Assembly: GCF_033547155.1 (NCBI RefSeq)
Contig: NZ_CP137892.1
Location: 372,001 to 436,000 of the forward strand
DNA length: 64,000 bases
DNA from: Pseudomonas benzenivorans
Lineage (GTDB): Bacteria; Pseudomonadota; Gammaproteobacteria; Pseudomonadales; Pseudomonadaceae
Reading direction: 5' to 3'
Shown in pieces: positions 51,040-61,615 of this stretch. The first letter of the stretch is position 1, and every line of letters starts with the position of its first letter. Under the pieces are notes generated by a model. It had not been told where the DNA came from and did not search any database. It saw nothing but the letters and a program-made list of their open reading frames with translations. The translations under genes and the position numbers were made by a program.

Positions 51040-53259
51040 TCAGAACAGATCGATCGGGTCGACATCCAGCGACCAGCGCACCGTGCGGCCGCCGGGCATC
51101 CGCTCCAGGGCCGCCAGCCAGACGTGCAGCAGACGGTGCAGCGGCGCCCGGGCGCCGCTCTGCAGCAGCAGCTGGGCGCGGTAGCGGCCGGCGCGGCGCT
51201 CCATCGGCGCCGGTACCGGGCCGAGCAGTTCGATGCCCTCGAGTTGCAGTTCGTTCAGCAGCAACTCGGCCTCGCTGCAGGCCTCGTCGAGAAAACCCTC
51301 GGCCTGACCCGGCTTGTGCGCCTCGGCGCGCAGCAGGGCCAGGTGGCAGAAGGGCGGCAGGCCGGCGCCACGGCGCTCGCCCAGGGCCTGCTCGGCGAAG
51401 GCGAAGTAGCCCTGCTCGGTCAGCTGTACCAGCAGGGGGTGGTCGGCCAGGTGGCTCTGGATGATCACCCGGCCGGGCTCCTCGGCGCGGCCGGCACGGC
51501 CGGCGACCTGGACGATCAGCTGGGCCATGCGCTCGCTGGCGCGGAAGTCTGCGGAGAACAGGCCGCCGTCGGCATCGAGGATGGCCACCAGGGTGACCCG
51601 GGGGAAGTGATGGCCCTTGGCGAGCATCTGGGTGCCGACCAGAATGCACGGCTCGCCGCGCTGGACGCGCTCGAACAGGCCGTGCATCGCATCCTTGCGC
51701 GCCGTGCTGTCGCGGTCGACACGCAGCACCGGGGTCTGGGGGAACAGGGTCGCCAGGCGTTCCTCGGCGCGCTCGGTGCCGGCCCCGACCGGGCGCAGGT
51801 CGAGTCTCTGGCACTTGGGGCAGTGGCTGGGCCGGCGCTGCGTGTGACCGCAGTGGTGGCAGCGCAGCTCGTTGGAGCGCTGGTGCACGGTCATGCGGGC
51901 GTCGCAGCGCGGGCACTCCGACAGCCAGCCGCAGTCGTGGCACAGCAGGGTCGGGGCGAAGCCCCGGCGGTTGAGGAACACCAGCACCTGCTGGCCGGCT
52001 TCCAGGGTCTGGCGGATGGCCTGCTGCAGCGGCCCGGAGATGCCGGAGTCGAGCGGCAGGCTCTTCACGTCCAGGCGCAGGAAGCGCGGCGGCTGGGCGC
52101 CGCCGGCGCGTCGCTCCAGGCACAGCAGGCGGTAGCGGCCGCTGTGGGCATTGTGCAGGCTTTCCAGCGAGGGCGTGGCCGAGCCGAGCAGGATCGGCAC
52201 GCTCTCCTGGCGGGCGCGCACCAGGGCCAGGTCGCGGGCGTGGTAGCGCAGGCCCTCCTGCTGTTTATAGGAGGCGTCGTGTTCCTCGTCGATGATGATC
52301 AGCCCCGGGCGCCGCATCGGGGTGAACAGCGCCGAGCGGGTGCCGATGATGATGTCGGCCTCGCCGTCGCGCGCCGCCAGCCAGGCGTCCAGGCGCTCGC
52401 GGTCGTTCACCGCCGAGTGCAGCAGGGCGATGCGGGCGTTGAAGCGCCGTTCGAAGCGCGCCAGGGTCTGCGGCCCCAGGTTGATCTCGGGGATCAGCAC
52501 CAGGGCCTGCTTGCCGGCCTCCAGGGTGGCGCGGATCAGTTGCAGGTAGACCTCGGTCTTGCCGCTGCCGGTCACCCCCGCCAGGAGGAAGGCGCCGAAG
52601 CGGCCGAAACCCTCGCGCACCGCGCGCTCCGCGATCTGCTGCTCGGCGTTCAGCGCCAGCTCCGGCTGGGCCAGCCAGCTGCCGTGGCGCTCCCTGGCGG
52701 CGTGGCGGCGCACCTCGATGCGCACCAGGCCCTTGTCCCGCAACAGCTCCAGGCTGTCCTTGTTCAGCTGCAGCTGGCCGAGCAGTTGGTGGGGCACGCC
52801 GTGGGGGTGCTGGGCGATGGTCTTGAGTGCCTCGCGCTGGCGCGGGGCCCGGGCCAGGCGCGGGTCGTCCATGCGGGCACCGTCGTTGAGCAACCAGAAG
52901 CGCTCCTGGCGCGCCTCGGCGGGCTCGCCCTGGCGTAACAGCACCGGCAGGGCCCAGCTGAGGGTGTCGCCGAGGCTGTGCTGGTAGTACTGGGCCGTCC
53001 ACAGGCACAGCTTGAATAGCGCCGGCGGCAGCGGAGGCTGGCTGTCGAGCAGTTCCAGGGCGGGCTTGAGCTTGTCCGCCGGCACCTCGCTGCTGTCGCC
53101 GATCTCGATGAGGATACCGATCAGCTCGCGGCGGCCGAAGGGTACGCGCAGGCGCATGCCCGGCTGCAGGGCGCTGCGCGGCACGCCGGGCGGGGCGCGG
53201 TAGTCGAACAGGCGGCGCAGCGGTGAGGGCAGGGCGAGACGCAGGATGGCGGCGGGCAC
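51040..53259 (-). CDS. priA: primosomal replication helicase PriA
   Basis: 739 residues, GTG start. N-terminal 3'-DNA-binding domain (LRLALPSPLRRLFDYRAP). Helicase motifs: GVTGSGKTEVYLQ (Walker A), DEEHDASYKQQ (DEEH), ILLGSATPSLES, and VAGRAGRAEEPGRV. Eight Cys in the zinc region (CHDCGWLSECPRCDA ... CHHCG ... CPKC) bind two zinc ions. It reloads replisomes at stalled forks. Confidence 0.97.
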   Translation of the reverse strand: MPAAILRLALPSPLRRLFDYRAPPGVPRSALQPGMRLRVPFGRRELIGILIEIGDSSEVPADKLKPALELLDSQPPLPPALFKLCLWTAQYYQHSLGDTLSWALPVLLRQGEPAEARQERFWLLNDGARMDDPRLARAPRQREALKTIAQHPHGVPHQLLGQLQLNKDSLELLRDKGLVRIEVRRHAARERHGSWLAQPELALNAEQQIAERAVREGFGRFGAFLLAGVTGSGKTEVYLQLIRATLEAGKQALVLIPEINLGPQTLARFERRFNARIALLHSAVNDRERLDAWLAARDGEADIIIGTRSALFTPMRRPGLIIIDEEHDASYKQQEGLRYHARDLALVRARQESVPILLGSATPSLESLHNAHSGRYRLLCLERRAGGAQPPRFLRLDVKSLPLDSGISGPLQQAIRQTLEAGQQVLVFLNRRGFAPTLLCHDCGWLSECPRCDARMTVHQRSNELRCHHCGHTQRRPSHCPKCQRLDLRPVGAGTERAEERLATLFPQTPVLRVDRDSTARKDAMHGLFERVQRGEPCILVGTQMLAKGHHFPRVTLVAILDADGGLFSADFRASERMAQLIVQVAGRAGRAEEPGRVIIQSHLADHPLLVQLTEQGYFAFAEQALGERRGAGLPPFCHLALLRAEAHKPGQAEGFLDEACSEAELLLNELQLEGIELLGPVPAPMERRAGRYRAQLLLQSGARAPLHRLLHVWLAALERMPGGRTVRWSLDVDPIDLF

Positions 53260-53330
53260 GCAGAGGCTCCAGGCAAGGTCGCGGCGATCTTAGCATGGCC
53301 CCCCCCGCGACAGCCGGCAGGGGCGGCGGC

Positions 53331-53358
53331 TTGCAACGGGTTGCCGGTCTGGTATGAT
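53331..53358 (+). promoter_or_regulatory. rpmE promoter
   Basis: TTGCAA (53331-53336) and TATGAT (53353-53358) are 16 bases apart. The start would be near 53365, giving a leader of about 65 bases to rpmE. Confidence 0.75.
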
Positions 53359-53429
53359 CCGCGGCCTATTTCCGTGCGGTATCCGACAATAGTGTCGGGT
53401 GGCGGCACGACAGCCCCGAGGAATCCACC

Positions 53430-53645
53430 ATGAAAGCCGATATCCACCCGACTTACGAAGCCATCACCGCCACCTGCAGCTGCGGCAACGTGATCGAGAC
53501 CCGCTCCACCCTGGGCAAGCCGCTGAGCCTGGACGTGTGCAACGAGTGCCACCCGTTCTACACCGGCAAGCAGAAGATGCTGGATACCGGCGGCCGCGTC
53601 GATCGCTTCAAGCAGCGTTTCGGCATGTTCGGTTCTGCCAAGTAA
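53430..53645 (+). CDS. rpmE: 50S ribosomal protein L31, zinc-binding type
   Basis: 71 residues. The four cysteines Cys16, Cys18, Cys37 and Cys40 (CSC and CNEC) mark the zinc-binding type of L31; many genomes also carry a zinc-free paralogue used under zinc starvation. [20 protein letters not shown] is the conserved C-terminal part. ATG follows GAGGAA. Confidence 0.98.
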   Translation: MKADIHPTYEAITATCSCGNVIETRSTLGKPLSLDVCNECHPFYTGKQKMLDTGGRVDRFKQRFGMFGSAK

Positions 53646-53671
53646 GCAGCCGACTCGCCGGAAACAGCCCG

Positions 53672-54472
53672 ATGGCTTGTTCCGCGCTACTGAGAAAGGC
53701 GTCCCTAGTGGGCGCCTTTTTCGTTTCCGCGTTTTACCTGGCGCCGGCGCTGGCCTTGTGCCCGCCGTCGGGGCCGCTGCAGAGCGTGCAGGTGCAGCGG
53801 GTGGTGGACGGCGACACCCTGCGTCTGGCCGACGGGCGCAGCGTGCGCCTGATCGGTCTGAACAGTCCGGAACTGGGGCGCGATGGCCGCTCCGCCGAGC
53901 CCTACGCCGAGGCGGCGAGGCGCCGTCTCGATGAGCTGGTGAGCGCCAGCGGGCGGCGTATCGGTCTGCAGCTCGGGCGCGAGGCCAGGGATCGCTACGG
54001 CCGTACCCTGGCCCACGGTTTCGATGCACGGGGACGCAATCTCGAGGCGCAGCTGTTGGCCGAGGGGCTCGGCTACCTGGTGGCCATCGCCCCCAACCTG
54101 GCCTTGCTCGACTGCCAGCGGGCGGCCGAGCAGCAGGCGCGGCAGGCGCATGCCGGTTTGTGGCGCCAGCCGCCGCTGCGTTCGCCGCAGCAGCTGAGCC
54201 GCGGCGGCTTCGCCCTGGTCCGGGGCCGGGTCGAACGGGTCGAGCGCAATGGCGGCGGCGTCTGGCTGGAGCTCGACGGCCCGCTGGTGCTGCAGGTGGC
54301 GCCCAAGGCCCTGGCGCACTTCGATGTGCAGCGCTTGCAGCGCCTGGCCGGCATGCGGGTCGAGGCCCGCGGCTGGGTGGTTGACCGCTCGCGGCGCGGC
54401 GGCGTAAAACCGGGGAAGGCCCGTTGGCTGTTGCCGTTGAGCCATGAGGCGATGCTGGAGGTGCTGCGATGA
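53672..54472 (+). CDS. secreted thermonuclease-like (SNase) protein
   Basis: 266 residues from ATG 53672. Signal peptide (MACSALLRKASLVGAFFVSAFYLAPALA). The staphylococcal-nuclease fold carries catalytic Asp, Arg and Glu in VVDGDTLRLADGRSVRLIGLNSPE and the second Arg in ARDRYGRTLAHGF. The ~100-residue C-terminal extension is beta-rich, like an extra OB fold (FALVRGRVERVERNGGGVWLELDG). Predicted periplasmic or secreted nuclease. The first ~15 codons coincide with the rpmE terminator. A GTG at 53708 is an alternative start but would lose the positively charged end of the signal peptide. Confidence 0.82.
   Translation: MACSALLRKASLVGAFFVSAFYLAPALALCPPSGPLQSVQVQRVVDGDTLRLADGRSVRLIGLNSPELGRDGRSAEPYAEAARRRLDELVSASGRRIGLQLGREARDRYGRTLAHGFDARGRNLEAQLLAEGLGYLVAIAPNLALLDCQRAAEQQARQAHAGLWRQPPLRSPQQLSRGGFALVRGRVERVERNGGGVWLELDGPLVLQVAPKALAHFDVQRLQRLAGMRVEARGWVVDRSRRGGVKPGKARWLLPLSHEAMLEVLR
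53695..53723 (+). terminator. rpmE terminator inside the nuclease signal-peptide codons
   Basis: AAAGGCGTCC and GGGCGCCTTT form a 10-bp stem (one T-G pair) with loop CTAGT, followed by TT and TCGTTT. It encodes part of LRKASLVGAFF. It is 50 bases past the rpmE stop. Confidence 0.8.
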
Positions 54473-55908
54473 GTATGCGTTGTGCGCTGCTGTTATTGGG
54501 GGGGCTGCTGCTCGCCGGTTGCGCGCTGAACCCGGCGACCGGGCGCAACGATTTCGTGATGATGAGCGAGCGCCAGGAGCTGGAGCTGGGCCAGCGCTAC
54601 AACCAGGAGATCCTCAAGCAGTACCCGCGTTATGCCGACGAGAAACTGCAGGCCTATGTGCAGCAGGTCGGCGAGCGGGTCGCCCGGCACAGTCATCGCA
54701 GCCAGCTCAACTACCAGTTCACCGTGGTGGACAGTCCCGATATCAATGCCTTCGCCCTGCCCGGCGGCTACATCTATATCCACCGTGGCCTGCTGGCCTA
54801 CCTCAATTCCGAAGCCGAGCTGGCGGCCGTGCTCGGCCACGAAGTGGGGCACGTCACTGCGCGCCACAGCGTGCAGCAGCAGAGCCAGTCGAGCGCCTGG
54901 AACATCCTCGGCCAGGCGGTGGCTATCGGCACGGGTATCGGCGCCGCCGCCGACCTGACCAATGTGCTGGGCGGCGCCTTCGTCCGTGGCTACGGCCGCG
55001 ACATGGAGCTGGAGGCGGATGGCCTGGGGGCGCAGTATCTGGCGCGCAGCGGCTACGACCCGCAGGCGATGATCGAGGTGGTCAAGGTGCTCAAGGCGCA
55101 GGAGGACTTCGCCCGCGACCAGGCGGCCCGGCGTGGCCAGACGCGGCAGAGCAGCGGCTATCACGGGCTGTTCGATACCCATCCGGATAACGACCGGCGC
55201 CTGCAGCAGGTGCTGGGGCCGGCGCGGGCACTGGCGAGCGGCAGTCAGGTGGTCAAGCGCGAGGCCTTTCTCGAGCATCTGGAGGGGTTGCCGTTCGGCG
55301 ACTCGGCGGCCACCGGTGTGCGCCGGGGCCAGCGCTTCTATCATGGCGAGCTGGATTTCACCCTGGGCGTCCCCGACGGCTGGACCCTCAACAATCGCCC
55401 GGACGCGCTGATCGGCCTCGCCGGCGATGGGCAGGCAGTCATCGCCCTGACCCTGGTGGACAACCCCAAGGGCCTCGGTGCCGCGCAGTTGCTGCGCGAG
55501 CGGGCCGGCACTCAGCGCCTGGTGGCGCAGCAGGCTTTGCAGCAGGCCGGCTTGCAGGGCCATAGCGCGATCATTCCCGGCAGTGCCCCGCGGCGTGTGG
55601 CGGTACTGCTGCACGGGGGGCGTGCCTATCTGTTCGTCGCCGCGGTGCGCGGTGAGGCTTCGCTGCAAAGCCGCGATAGCCAGTTTCTCGAGGTGATCGG
55701 CAGCTTCCGACCCTTGGCCGCCGCCGAGCGCAAGCTGGCCGAACCGCTGCGCCTGCGGGTGGTGCGGGCCCGGGCGGGGCAAAGCCTGGCCGCCCTGGCC
55801 AAGCAAAGCCGGTTGCCGGGCGATGCCGAGGCGAGCCTGCGCCTGCTCAACAATCTCTATCCGGTGGGCGAGCCGCGACCCGGCGATCGGCTCAAGATCG
55901 TGCGCTAG
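54469..55908 (+). CDS. M48-family lipoprotein metalloprotease
   Basis: 479 residues. Lipobox LLAGC (Cys18), then NPATGRNDFVMMSERQE, typical of BepA/LoiP-like proteases. The zinc motif HEVGH is at 124-128, and the third ligand is in ELEADGLGAQYLARSGYDP. Residues ~280-410 are a further domain. The C-terminal ~55 residues (RVVRARAGQSLAALAKQSR...LNNLYPVGEPRPGDRLKIV) resemble a LysM fold. Probably an outer-membrane-anchored periplasmic quality-control protease. Overlaps the nuclease gene by ATGA. Confidence 0.88.
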   Translation: MSMRCALLLLGGLLLAGCALNPATGRNDFVMMSERQELELGQRYNQEILKQYPRYADEKLQAYVQQVGERVARHSHRSQLNYQFTVVDSPDINAFALPGGYIYIHRGLLAYLNSEAELAAVLGHEVGHVTARHSVQQQSQSSAWNILGQAVAIGTGIGAAADLTNVLGGAFVRGYGRDMELEADGLGAQYLARSGYDPQAMIEVVKVLKAQEDFARDQAARRGQTRQSSGYHGLFDTHPDNDRRLQQVLGPARALASGSQVVKREAFLEHLEGLPFGDSAATGVRRGQRFYHGELDFTLGVPDGWTLNNRPDALIGLAGDGQAVIALTLVDNPKGLGAAQLLRERAGTQRLVAQQALQQAGLQGHSAIIPGSAPRRVAVLLHGGRAYLFVAAVRGEASLQSRDSQFLEVIGSFRPLAAAERKLAEPLRLRVVRARAGQSLAALAKQSRLPGDAEASLRLLNNLYPVGEPRPGDRLKIVR

Positions 55909-55938
55909 GTCAGCCGTTGTCGGGCTGACCTGCCGGTC

Positions 55939-55968
55939 TTGTGCCGTTGTATACAAGTTGCGTATCCT
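55939..55968 (+). promoter_or_regulatory. maeB promoter with palindrome in the spacer
   Basis: TTGTGC (55939-55944) and TATCCT (55963-55968) are 18 bases apart. The perfect palindrome TTGTATACAA (55947-55956) lies between them. A regulator bound there would occlude RNA polymerase. The leader would be about 37 bases. Confidence 0.5.
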
Positions 55969-56011
55969 CGCACGCCTGCCTGTTCAACAGCCAAAAAGCG
56001 GAAATGCCACT

Positions 56012-57280
56012 ATGTCTGATCTGAAAACCGCCGCTCTCGAGTATCACGCGCAACCCCGCCCCGGGAAACTGAGTGTCGAGCTGACCAAGCCCACTGCAAC
56101 CGCCCGCGACCTGTCGTTGGCCTACAGCCCGGGCGTCGCCGAACCGGTGCGTGAGATCGCTCGCGACCCCGAGCTGGCCTACCGCTACACCGGCAAGGGC
56201 AACCTGGTGGCTGTCATTTCCGACGGTACCGCGATCCTCGGCCTGGGCGACCTCGGCCCGCTGGCCTCCAAGCCGGTCATGGAAGGCAAGGGCGTGCTGT
56301 TCAAGCGCTTCGCCGGGATCGACGTGTTCGACATCGAGGTCGACTCGGAAAGCCCGCAGGCCTTCATCGACACGGTCAAGCGCATTTCCATCACCTTCGG
56401 CGGCATCAACCTGGAAGACATCAAGGCGCCCGAGTGCTTCGAGATCGAGCGCGCGCTGATCGAGCAGTGCGACATTCCGGTATTCCACGATGACCAGCAC
56501 GGCACCGCGATCGTCACCGCTGCCGGCATGCTCAATGCCCTGGAAATCGCCGGCAAGAACCTCGAGACGGCGAAGATCGTCTGCCTCGGTGCCGGCGCCG
56601 CGGCGGTGTCCTGCATGAAGCTGCTGGTGAGCATGGGCGCCCAGGTCGAGAACATCTACATGATCGACCGCAAGGGCGTGATCCATGCCGGCCGCGACGA
56701 TCTGAACCAGTACAAGGCGGTGTTCGCCACCGAAACCGAGAAACGCACCCTGGCCGATGCCCTCGAGGGTGCGGACGTGTTCGTCGGCCTGTCCGGCGCC
56801 AACCTGCTGAGCCAGGAAGACCTCCAGCGCATGGCGGCCAACCCCATCGTGTTCGCCTGCTCCAACCCGGACCCGGAAATCAAGCCGGAGCTGGCCCATG
56901 AGGTGCGCAGCGACGTGATCATGGCCACTGGTCGTTCGGACTACCCGAACCAGGTCAACAACGTGTTGGGCTTCCCCTTCATCTTCCGCGGCGCCCTGGA
57001 CGTGCGCGCCACCCGCATCAATGAGGAAATGAAGATCGCCGCCGCCCTGGCCCTGCGCGACCTGGCCAAGCTGCCGGTGCCGCAGGAAGTCTGCGACGCC
57101 TACGGCGGTATCAAGCTGGAGTTCGGCCGCGAGTACATCATTCCGAAGCCGATGGACCCGCGCCTGATCACCCTGGTGTGCGACGCCGTGGCCAAGGCCG
57201 CCATCGAGACTGGCGTGGCGACCCAGCCCTACCCGAAGCACTATCCGCTGAAGTCGGTGGATGAGGTGTTCAACGGCTAA
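56012..57280 (+). CDS. maeB: NAD(P)-dependent malic enzyme (short form)
   Basis: 422 residues from ATG 56012. The malic N-domain ([43 protein letters not shown]) and the NAD-binding domain ([24 protein letters not shown]-type region [22 protein letters not shown]) are both complete. The C-terminal phosphotransacetylase-like domain of long MaeB enzymes is missing. It decarboxylates malate to pyruvate, linking TCA intermediates to gluconeogenesis and NAD(P)H. The gene symbol is by homology only. Confidence 0.9.
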   Translation: MSDLKTAALEYHAQPRPGKLSVELTKPTATARDLSLAYSPGVAEPVREIARDPELAYRYTGKGNLVAVISDGTAILGLGDLGPLASKPVMEGKGVLFKRFAGIDVFDIEVDSESPQAFIDTVKRISITFGGINLEDIKAPECFEIERALIEQCDIPVFHDDQHGTAIVTAAGMLNALEIAGKNLETAKIVCLGAGAAAVSCMKLLVSMGAQVENIYMIDRKGVIHAGRDDLNQYKAVFATETEKRTLADALEGADVFVGLSGANLLSQEDLQRMAANPIVFACSNPDPEIKPELAHEVRSDVIMATGRSDYPNQVNNVLGFPFIFRGALDVRATRINEEMKIAAALALRDLAKLPVPQEVCDAYGGIKLEFGREYIIPKPMDPRLITLVCDAVAKAAIETGVATQPYPKHYPLKSVDEVFNG

Positions 57281-57292
57281 GGCCGTCCCATT

Positions 57293-57320
57293 AAAAAAAC
57301 CCGCTTCGGCGGGTTTTTTT
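57293..57320. terminator. bidirectional terminator between maeB and ponA
   Basis: AAAAAAACCCGC and GCGGGTTTTTTT form a perfect 12-bp stem capped by the very stable TTCG tetraloop. Both convergent genes get a T run. Confidence 0.95.
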
Positions 57321-57373
57321 ATTTTCTGGTTCGAGCTGGCGCCTCAGGCTCGAGAAGCGCCGTCGGCCGGGCC

Positions 57374-59794
57374 TTAGAACAGGTCCAGCGGCGCGACCTC
57401 GTCGGCGGGCAGCGGGCTGCCTGGAATGCCCAGGCTCGGGTCGAGTTCGCTCATCGGTGGCGGCGAGTCCTCGCTCTTGAATAGTTCGAAGTAGGCGTCC
57501 GGGGTGCCCGGCAATGCCGTGCGCCCGCTGTGCGGGTCGATGCGCAGGGTCAGCAGGCCGCTCGGTTCTAGTGGCGGATGGCTGGGCTTGTCCTTGAGGG
57601 CTTCGCCCATATAGCTCATCCAGATCGGCAGCGCGACCGTGCCGCCATACTCGTGGCGGCCGAGGCTCTCCGGCTGGTCGAAGCCGGCCCATACGGTGGT
57701 CACGTAGTCGGCGTTGTAGCCGGAGAACCAGCTGTCCTTGGACTCGTTGGTGGTGCCGGTCTTGCCGGCCAGGTCGCTGCGACCCAGGGCCATGGCGCGG
57801 CGCCCCGTCCCGCGCTTGATCACGTCCTGCAGCATGCTGGTCATGATGTAAGCGGTGCGTTCATCGATAATGCGTTCGGCGACGACCGGCTCGGGCAGGG
57901 TGGGCCGAGCCGCCTGGGCGGTGGCGAGCAGGCCGTCCTCGGCCGTGCTCTCCTGTGCCGGGGTAGTGTTCGGCACGCTGGCCGGGGTGGCGGCGAACAG
58001 CAGCTGGCCTTGGCGGTCTTCGATGCGCTCGATCAGGTAGGGCTGAATCTTGTAGCCGCCGTTGGCGAAGCTGGTCCAGCCGCTGGCCACCTCCAGCGGG
58101 GCCAGGTTGGCCGTGCCCAGCGCCAGGGATAGATTGCGCGGCAGGTCCTGTTTGTCGAAGCCGAAGCGACTGACGTAGTCCAGTGTGTATTCGATGCCGA
58201 TGGCTTGCAGCAGGCGGATCGACACCAGGTTGCGGGACTTGTACAGGGCTTCGCGCAGGCGGATCGGCCCGAGGAAGGTGTTGTTGTCGTTCTTGGGACG
58301 CCAGACCTGATCGAGGTAGTCGTCGACGAATACGATGGGCGCGTCGTTGACCAGGCTGGCGGCGGTGTAGCCGCTGTCCAGCGCGGCGCTATAGATGAAT
58401 GGCTTGAAGCTCGAGCCTGGCTGGCGCTTGGCTTGGGCGGCGCGATTATAGTTGCTCTGCTCGAAGGAGAAGCCGCCGACCAGGGCGCGGATCGCTCCGT
58501 TGCGCGGGTCCAGAGAGACCAGGGCGCTCTGTGCGGCCGGCAGCTGAACGAAGCTCAGGCTGCCATCGGCCTGGCGCTGCACGCGGATCAGGTCGCCGAT
58601 CTGAGCCACGTCGGCCGGCTGCTTGGGGCGTGGCCCGAGGCTGTTGGTGCTGAGAAAGGGGCGCGCCCATTTCATGCTGTCCCAGGCGACCGCTTCTTCC
58701 TTGCCGCTGCGGGTGAGCACGAGGATGCCGCTGGTTTCGACCTGGGTGACGATGGCCGGCTCGAGGCCGCCCAGCGAGCTCTGCTTGGTCAGTTCGCGGC
58801 GCCAGGTGTCCATGGTCATGCCGGGTAACCGGCTTTCCGGGCCGCGGTAGCCGTGGCGCTGATCATAGGCAATCAGGCCTTCGCGCACCGCGCGGTTAGC
58901 AGCGTCCTGCAGGTCGCTGGGCACCGTGGTGGTGACATTGAAGCCTTCGGTATAGGCATCGCTGCCGAAGCGTCCGACCATCTCGGCGCGGACCATTTCC
59001 GCCACGTAGGGGGCGACGATTTCCGGCGTGGGCACGTGATAGCTGGCGTCTATAGGTTCGGCCAGGGCGGCTGCGTAGCGTTGCTGGTCGATCCGGCCGA
59101 GCAGGAGCATACGACCGAGAATCCAGTCGCGTCGCTCCTTGGCACGGGCGGGGTTGACCAAAGGATTGAAGCGCGAGGGGGCTTTCGGCAGGCCGGCGAT
59201 CATCGCCATCTGCGCCAGGCTCAGATCGCGGATCGACTTGCCGTAGTAGACCTGGGCGGCGGCTTCGATGCCGTAAGCCCGGTTGCCGAGGTAGATCTTG
59301 TTGACGTAAAGCTCGAGGATCTCGCTCTTGCTCAGCTCCCGCTCGATCTGCAGGGCGAGGAGTATTTCGTTGATCTTGCGCGAGAAGCTTCGCTCGCTGG
59401 TGAGGAAGAAATTCTTCGCCACCTGCATGGTGATGGTGCTGCCGCCGGACTGGATCTGCCCGCTTTTCAATATTTGCGTGGCAGCGCGCATCAGGCTGGT
59501 AACGTCGACGCCATAATGGTTGGCAAAATTGTCGTCTTCGGCGGCCAGCAGCGCGTTGGTGAAATCTGCAGGTATGTCGGCGAAAGCGACGGGGGAGCGA
59601 CGCATCTCACCGAACTCCGCGATCAGCTTGGCATCACTGCTGTAGACCCGCAGGGGGATCTGCAGCTGGATGCTGCGCAGCGACTCGACGGAAGGTAGGT
59701 TGGGGCTAAGATAGAGGAACGCGCCGCTCAAACTGAGTAACAGCCCGCAAAAAACGGCGACACAGGACCAGCAGAAAAACTTCAGCAGACGCAT
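57374..59794 (-). CDS. ponA: penicillin-binding protein 1A
   Basis: 806 residues. One N-terminal membrane helix. The glycosyltransferase domain has EDDNF (catalytic Glu) and GGSTITMQVAKNFFLTSERS. The transpeptidase domain has PGSSFKPFIY (SxxK serine), SRN-type second motif and KTGTTNES (KTG). It polymerises and crosslinks peptidoglycan. I use the ATG at 59794; the frame also has a TTG one codon earlier. Confidence 0.97.
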   Translation of the reverse strand: MRLLKFFCWSCVAVFCGLLLSLSGAFLYLSPNLPSVESLRSIQLQIPLRVYSSDAKLIAEFGEMRRSPVAFADIPADFTNALLAAEDDNFANHYGVDVTSLMRAATQILKSGQIQSGGSTITMQVAKNFFLTSERSFSRKINEILLALQIERELSKSEILELYVNKIYLGNRAYGIEAAAQVYYGKSIRDLSLAQMAMIAGLPKAPSRFNPLVNPARAKERRDWILGRMLLLGRIDQQRYAAALAEPIDASYHVPTPEIVAPYVAEMVRAEMVGRFGSDAYTEGFNVTTTVPSDLQDAANRAVREGLIAYDQRHGYRGPESRLPGMTMDTWRRELTKQSSLGGLEPAIVTQVETSGILVLTRSGKEEAVAWDSMKWARPFLSTNSLGPRPKQPADVAQIGDLIRVQRQADGSLSFVQLPAAQSALVSLDPRNGAIRALVGGFSFEQSNYNRAAQAKRQPGSSFKPFIYSAALDSGYTAASLVNDAPIVFVDDYLDQVWRPKNDNNTFLGPIRLREALYKSRNLVSIRLLQAIGIEYTLDYVSRFGFDKQDLPRNLSLALGTANLAPLEVASGWTSFANGGYKIQPYLIERIEDRQGQLLFAATPASVPNTTPAQESTAEDGLLATAQAARPTLPEPVVAERIIDERTAYIMTSMLQDVIKRGTGRRAMALGRSDLAGKTGTTNESKDSWFSGYNADYVTTVWAGFDQPESLGRHEYGGTVALPIWMSYMGEALKDKPSHPPLEPSGLLTLRIDPHSGRTALPGTPDAYFELFKSEDSPPPMSELDPSLGIPGSPLPADEVAPLDLF

Positions 59795-59866
59795 CAAGAT
59801 TTTTGGATTTCCAGATAAAAGAACGAGTTAAGCGGAAGGCAAAGCCAAAAGGGAAAAACTGTTCAC

Positions 59867-59872
59867 ATTATA
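59867..59872 (-). promoter_or_regulatory. -10 element of the ponA promoter
   Basis: Read leftward it is TATAAT, 73 bases before the ponA ATG. The -35 at 17 bases (GGCTCC) is poor. A perfect TTGACA is present further upstream but 34 bases away. Confidence 0.5.
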
Positions 59873-59897
59873 AGCGTTTTTTTTCCTGGGGAGCCAT

Positions 59898-59926
59898 TTG
59901 CGCTTCTGTCAAGACTGTTATTTAAT
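59898..59926 (+). promoter_or_regulatory. putative pilM operon promoter
   Basis: TTGCGC (59898-59903) and TTTAAT (59921-59926) with a 17-base spacer. It is 52 bases before the pilM GTG and overlaps the divergent ponA upstream region. Confidence 0.55.
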
Positions 59927-59951
59927 GTGAAAAAACATAAATAGTCCGTAA

Positions 59952-61042
<1,091 letters not shown>

Positions 61043-61043
<1 letters not shown>

Positions 61044-61615
61044 TGGCGCGGATTAACCTACTTCCATGGCGCGAACAGTTACGTGAGGAGCGCAAGCAGC
61101 GATTCTTGGTCACGCTCGGCGGTGTCCTGGTGGTTGCGGCTGGCGTGGTCTTCCTGGGCGACCAGTATTTGAATGGCGCAATCGAAGAGCAAAATGCGCG
61201 CAACGAGTTCGTGCGCAAGGAAATTGCGGTGCTGGATGCCCGGATCAAGGAGATTAGTGAGCTGAAGACCCGTCGCCAGCAGCTGTTGGAACGGATGAAA
61301 ATCATTCAGGACTTGCAGGGCAATAGGCCGATCATTGGCCGAGTGTTCGATCAGTTGGTCAGGACCTTGCCGGATGGTGTCTATTTTACTGGGCTCAAAC
61401 TGACGGGTAAGAACATCGCGATTGTAGGTGCTGCCGAGTCGAACAATCGGGTTTCCAATCTCATGCGTAACCTGGATTCGTCTGAGTGGCTGGAGGCTCC
61501 CAACTTGACGGAGGTTAAGGCCGTCACGGCAGGTATGGTCGATCAGGCCAATGTATTCCAGTTGACCGTGCAGCAGACGCAGCCTGGTCTAGAGGCTGAG
61601 GAGGCCAAGCAATGA
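61043..61615 (+). CDS. pilN: type IV pilus inner-membrane alignment protein PilN
   Basis: 190 residues. The cytoplasmic start MARINLLPWREQLREERKQ contains the INLLPWR motif that docks into PilM. One membrane helix (FLVTLGGVLVVAAGVVFLG) is followed by a periplasmic coiled coil and a ferredoxin-like domain. Overlaps pilM (TAATG) and pilO (ATGA). Confidence 0.96.

Noticed and set aside
53708..54472. GTG 53708 as the true nuclease start
   Set aside because: It would give a signal peptide with no positive charge, and it lies inside the hairpin loop. The ATG at 53672 supplies the RK-containing n-region.
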